This document shows positions 61,651-64,000 of a DNA stretch of 64,000 nt, in pieces. The translations under genes and the position numbers were made by a program. Source of the DNA: DSVZ01 sp037439785. GTDB lineage: Bacteria > Verrucomicrobiota > Verrucomicrobiia > Limisphaerales > J093. The notes beneath the pieces are model-generated. The model was not told the DNA's origin. It did no database searches and worked only from the letters and a program-made list of their open reading frames with translations. Numbering within the stretch: position 1 is the first letter of the stretch; every line of letters begins with the position of its first letter. The stretch is from the NCBI GenBank assembly GCA_037439785.1, contig JBBIVJ010000007.1, forward strand, positions 62,001 to 126,000, written 5' to 3'.

Positions 61651-62763
61651 TTAGCGGGTGGCCGGGGCCTCGCGGCGGACCGGTTCGCGGTTGAGCTGGA
61701 GCCGCAACTCGCGGGACTGCTCCTGTGGCCGCTGGGGCAGGTAGAATTTTTCCTGGACGTTGGTCAGGACCCGTGACAGGCGGGCGGCCAGGAGGCGCTC
61801 GCGGAACAGGCCGGGGTTTTTCCGGTACTCGGGTAACTGGTCCTGGAAGGCCCGCGCCTCGGCGGCGATGGCGGTGACCAGGCGGTTGCTGGCGCCGGCG
61901 GCGCGGGCGAGGATGGCCTGGGCCTCGCCGAGGGCCTTGGTGGTCACCTGGTCCTGGTAGCCGAGGGCGTCGCTGATCTTGCGGCTGCGCTCCTGCTCGG
62001 CGGAGTTGACCTCCTCGAAGGCCTGGCGGACATCCACGGGAGTCTTGGTCTCGACGTCGCTGGGCTCGAGGGTGATGCCCAGATCGGCCTGGGTGATGAG
62101 TTGGCGCACGCGTTCGAGGACCCGTTCGCGGAAGCCGGCCTTGTCCTTGTACAGCGCCGCGTCGGCGCTCATTCCGGCCGAGGCGTAGAGGATGGCGTTG
62201 TTGAGGATGTTGGTCAGCAGGGTGGGGGCGTGGGCGAAGCCGAACACGTAGCGCACGGGGTCGGTGATGCGGTATTTCACCGTGGCCCGGACGTGGATGA
62301 TGTTGCCGTCGGCGGTGAGGGTGTAGCCGTCGGCCTCGGGGCGGAGGATGCCCTGGGGGGCGGGTTCCTGGCCCGCGGCCTCGAGTTCGGGGGTGGTGGC
62401 GTGCCAGCCGGCGGTCGAGGTGGCGGTCTGGATTTCGCCAATGGGGATGCGGACGACCTCGTTGATGGGATAGGGCCAGGCCCAGTGCCAGCCGGGTTTC
62501 TTGAGCTGCTCGGGGCCGGTACCGACGGGGCGGCCGAACTGGAGGACGATGGCCAGTTGGTTGGGCTGAACCACAAACATGCCCGAGCAGAGGAACGCCA
62601 GGACCAGGCCGGCCATGAGGACCTTGACGAGGCGGAAGCTGCTGCCGAAGGTCTCGGCCAGGGCCTGGGAGCTGGCGTCGTCCGCGCCGGCGGACAGCGG
62701 GGGCGTGGGCGGGGCCGGGGGGCCGGGGGGCGGCGGGGTGGAGGGCATGGGGGGCTCGCTCAT
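61651..62763 (-). CDS. SPFH/prohibitin-domain protein, HflK-like
   Basis: Predicted 370 aa. Pro-rich N-terminus (1-40), membrane helix (about 47-68), then an SPFH domain starting VQPNQLAIVLQFGRPVG, with WHWAWPYPINEVVRIPIGE, GNIIHVRATVKYRITDPVRY and a coiled-coil region rich in Ala/Gln/Arg (about 250-320). HflK with HflC forms a cage around FtsH that modulates membrane proteolysis. This member lies downstream of HflC and upstream of the P-ATPase, a second HflK-like paralogue of the unit. Confidence 0.85.
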   Translation of the reverse strand: MSEPPMPSTPPPPGPPAPPTPPLSAGADDASSQALAETFGSSFRLVKVLMAGLVLAFLCSGMFVVQPNQLAIVLQFGRPVGTGPEQLKKPGWHWAWPYPINEVVRIPIGEIQTATSTAGWHATTPELEAAGQEPAPQGILRPEADGYTLTADGNIIHVRATVKYRITDPVRYVFGFAHAPTLLTNILNNAILYASAGMSADAALYKDKAGFRERVLERVRQLITQADLGITLEPSDVETKTPVDVRQAFEEVNSAEQERSRKISDALGYQDQVTTKALGEAQAILARAAGASNRLVTAIAAEARAFQDQLPEYRKNPGLFRERLLAARLSRVLTNVQEKFYLPQRPQEQSRELRLQLNREPVRREAPATR

Positions 62764-62777
62764 GGATCAAGCTCCGC

Positions 62778-63677
62778 TCACTGGCCGTGGCCGGCGGGCG
62801 CGACGGCGTTCTGGAGCAGGTCAAAGGGCGGGGTGCGGGGGTCCAGCACGAGGGTGGCGCGTTCCTTGAGGGCCTGTTCCAGGGCGTCCAGCTTGAGGAG
62901 GAACACGGCCAGTTCGGGGTGTTGCTCGAAGGTCTTGAGCTGGGCGGCGGCCCGGGCTTCGGCCTCGCCCAGGATTTCCCGGGCGCGGCCCTCGGCCCCG
63001 GCCAGGATTTCCTCGCGGCGCCGGTCGGCCTCGGAGCGGATGCGGATGGACTCGCGTTCGCCCTCGCCCTGGAACTGCTTCACCAGCCGTTCGCGCTCGG
63101 CCTTCATGCGGTCGAAGACCTTGGTGGTGATGCTCTCGGGCAGGCCGATCTGCTTGACGCCCAGCAGGACGATCTCGACGCCGAAGTTGGTGGTGGCGAC
63201 CCGGATTTCGCGGAGCATCTCCGCTTCGATCTGGTCAAAGCGCAGCGACTGGGGGTCCACCGAGATGAAGTCGGCCAGAGGATGGTTGCCGACGGTGTTG
63301 TTCTTGGCGGTGCGGAGCTGGATTTCGAGGTTGCGCTCGGCCTCGGTGAGGTTGTCGCCGAACAGCTCGAGGAACTTGCGCGGGTCCTGGACGCGCCAGC
63401 CCAGGAAGACGTCAATCACGATGATCCGACCGTCCGCGGTGGTGGTCTGTTCGTACTTTTTCTCGAGGTTGCGGATGCGGTTGTCGTAGCGGTGCACGTT
63501 TTGGAGGGGCCAGGGCAGGCGGAAGTACAGGCCCGGCTCTTCGATGCTCCGGGTGTGCCGGCCCAGGGTGGTGACGATCACCACCTCGGTCTGCCGCACC
63601 TGAAAGGCGAAGAGCATCGAGGCGAAGATGAGGACCACCAGGGCGCCGGTGGCGAGGGTGACGGGGTTTTTCTTCAT
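62778..63677 (-). CDS. hflC: SPFH-domain protein, HflC-like
   Basis: Predicted 299 aa from ATG giving MKKNPVTLATGALVV. Single membrane helix (about 6-25), SPFH domain (QTEVVIVTTLGRHTRSIEEP, YFRLPWPLQNVHRYDNRIRN, DVFLGWRVQDPRKFLELFGD) and a long Glu/Arg/Ala helix (FDRMKAERERLVKQFQGEGE) with the conserved EADRRREEILAGAEGRA stretch. The length and this sequence match HflC. It is sandwiched between two HflK-like genes. Confidence 0.88.
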   Translation of the reverse strand: MKKNPVTLATGALVVLIFASMLFAFQVRQTEVVIVTTLGRHTRSIEEPGLYFRLPWPLQNVHRYDNRIRNLEKKYEQTTTADGRIIVIDVFLGWRVQDPRKFLELFGDNLTEAERNLEIQLRTAKNNTVGNHPLADFISVDPQSLRFDQIEAEMLREIRVATTNFGVEIVLLGVKQIGLPESITTKVFDRMKAERERLVKQFQGEGERESIRIRSEADRRREEILAGAEGRAREILGEAEARAAAQLKTFEQHPELAVFLLKLDALEQALKERATLVLDPRTPPFDLLQNAVAPAGHGQ

Positions 63678-63715
63678 GGCAGGGTCGGCAACAGCTTGGG
63701 TTCGGCCGCGGGGGG

Positions 63716-64000
63716 TCAACGGGAGGTCGGGCTCGGGGCCGGCAAGGTCACGTCCAGCAGGTCCTGCCGGATGCGGTCCTCGAGGTTGAGGGTGACCACT
63801 TCGTGGGTGTTGCTGGGCACGATCACGTACTTGCGGGAGGACGCCAGGGACCGGCTGACCGTCTCCAGGTACGTGCGCAGGCGGTACACCTCGGGGGAGG
63901 CCTGGAAGGCGAGGACCTGGTTGGTGAAGCGGGCGGCGGTGCCGGCGGCCAGGGCGGTGAGACGGGCGCGGAGGGCCTCGGCCTCGTGGACCTTGCGGGC
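63716..64000 (-). CDS. SPFH/HflK-like protein, C-terminal part only (runs off the window)
   Basis: The final 94 residues and stop of a minus-strand gene are in the window. They read RKVHEAEALRARLTALAAGT, then FTNQVLAFQASPEVYRLRTY, and SRKYVIVPSNTHEVVTLNLE, ending in a Pro/Ser tail. YRLRTYLETVSRSLASSRKY is the typical end of HflK (YL..ME..L). The N-terminal portion lies beyond 64000. It precedes hflC by 38 bp in the same direction, making it the first HflK member of the unit. Confidence 0.8.
   Translation of the reverse strand, partial: ARKVHEAEALRARLTALAAGTAARFTNQVLAFQASPEVYRLRTYLETVSRSLASSRKYVIVPSNTHEVVTLNLEDRIRQDLLDVTLPAPSPTSR

Noticed and set aside
59529..61694. Plus-strand open frame of about 720 codons opposite the P-ATPase
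   Set aside because: Gly/Asp/His-rich antisense shadow with no domain. The minus-strand gene has all P-ATPase motifs.

Overview
The window is high-GC, gene-dense bacterial DNA. Its gene content points to a Verrucomicrobiota member, probably from the Limisphaera/Pedosphaera side. The reasons are pseudopilin-like CPIHGH...DG proteins, DUF1080 and DUF2723 proteins, many secreted carbohydrate-active proteins, TPR/HEAT fusions, GTG starts and short GC-rich hairpin repeats between genes. The taxon is inferred from gene families, not from an rRNA. Roughly 54 coding loci are supported; three of them are broken.

Layout. 0-2 kb: two membrane-anchored coiled-coil proteins of a type usually found after an ECF sigma gene. 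2-4.6 kb: an M42 aminopeptidase divergent from pyrH-frr. 5-10.3 kb: a cluster of exported carbohydrate-active proteins (TIM-barrel hydrolase, pectate-lyase-like beta-helix, GH16, DUF1080). 10.4-14.8 kb: a glycosyltransferase, a HEAT-repeat/TlpA thioredoxin hybrid and a Gfo/Idh/MocA oxidoreductase. 15-17.6 kb: a decaying patch with a BglII-family restriction enzyme cut by an in-frame amber codon, its overlapping and intact methyltransferase, and an alcohol dehydrogenase with an internal frameshifting deletion. 17.7-21.4 kb: panC, nadB and hisC. 21.5-25.6 kb: hairpin repeats, a terminated structured RNA that looks like 6S RNA, then rarA, a 5-formyl-THF cyclo-ligase gene and rny.

25.6-37.3 kb: an exported methyltransferase coupled to a TPR protein, a GH2 enzyme, rpmB, a lipoprotein, two TPR proteins around a PilT ATPase, an HTH/metallo-beta-lactamase fusion, a GNAT and a CPBP-like membrane protein lacking key residues. 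37.3-42.9 kb: a phosphate operon pstSCAB-phoU followed by an exported msrA, preceded by four Pho-box half-sites at an exact 11-bp period. 43-50 kb: a large secreted protein of unknown function, an HtrA-like protease without PDZ, an FtsB-like protein and a DUF2723 membrane protein. 50.4-50.6 kb: a sigma-factor remnant. 50.8-55 kb: a secreted protein with four copies of a ~61-residue repeat, a Tat-exported aldo/keto reductase and an FKBP isomerase. 55.2-59.5 kb: a coupled glycosyltransferase/methyltransferase/large membrane protein set for surface glycans. 59.5-64 kb: a Zn/Cd-type P-ATPase in one transcription unit with three SPFH (HflK/HflC-like) proteins, the last running off the window.

The points most worth a second look are the nonsense-interrupted restriction gene beside an intact methyltransferase, the structured RNA upstream of rarA, the 11-bp Pho-box array, the SPFH/P-ATPase unit, the HEAT-TlpA protein with a His-rich insertion, and the four-repeat secreted protein. 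No CRISPR array, tRNA, rRNA, transposase or prophage gene was found.
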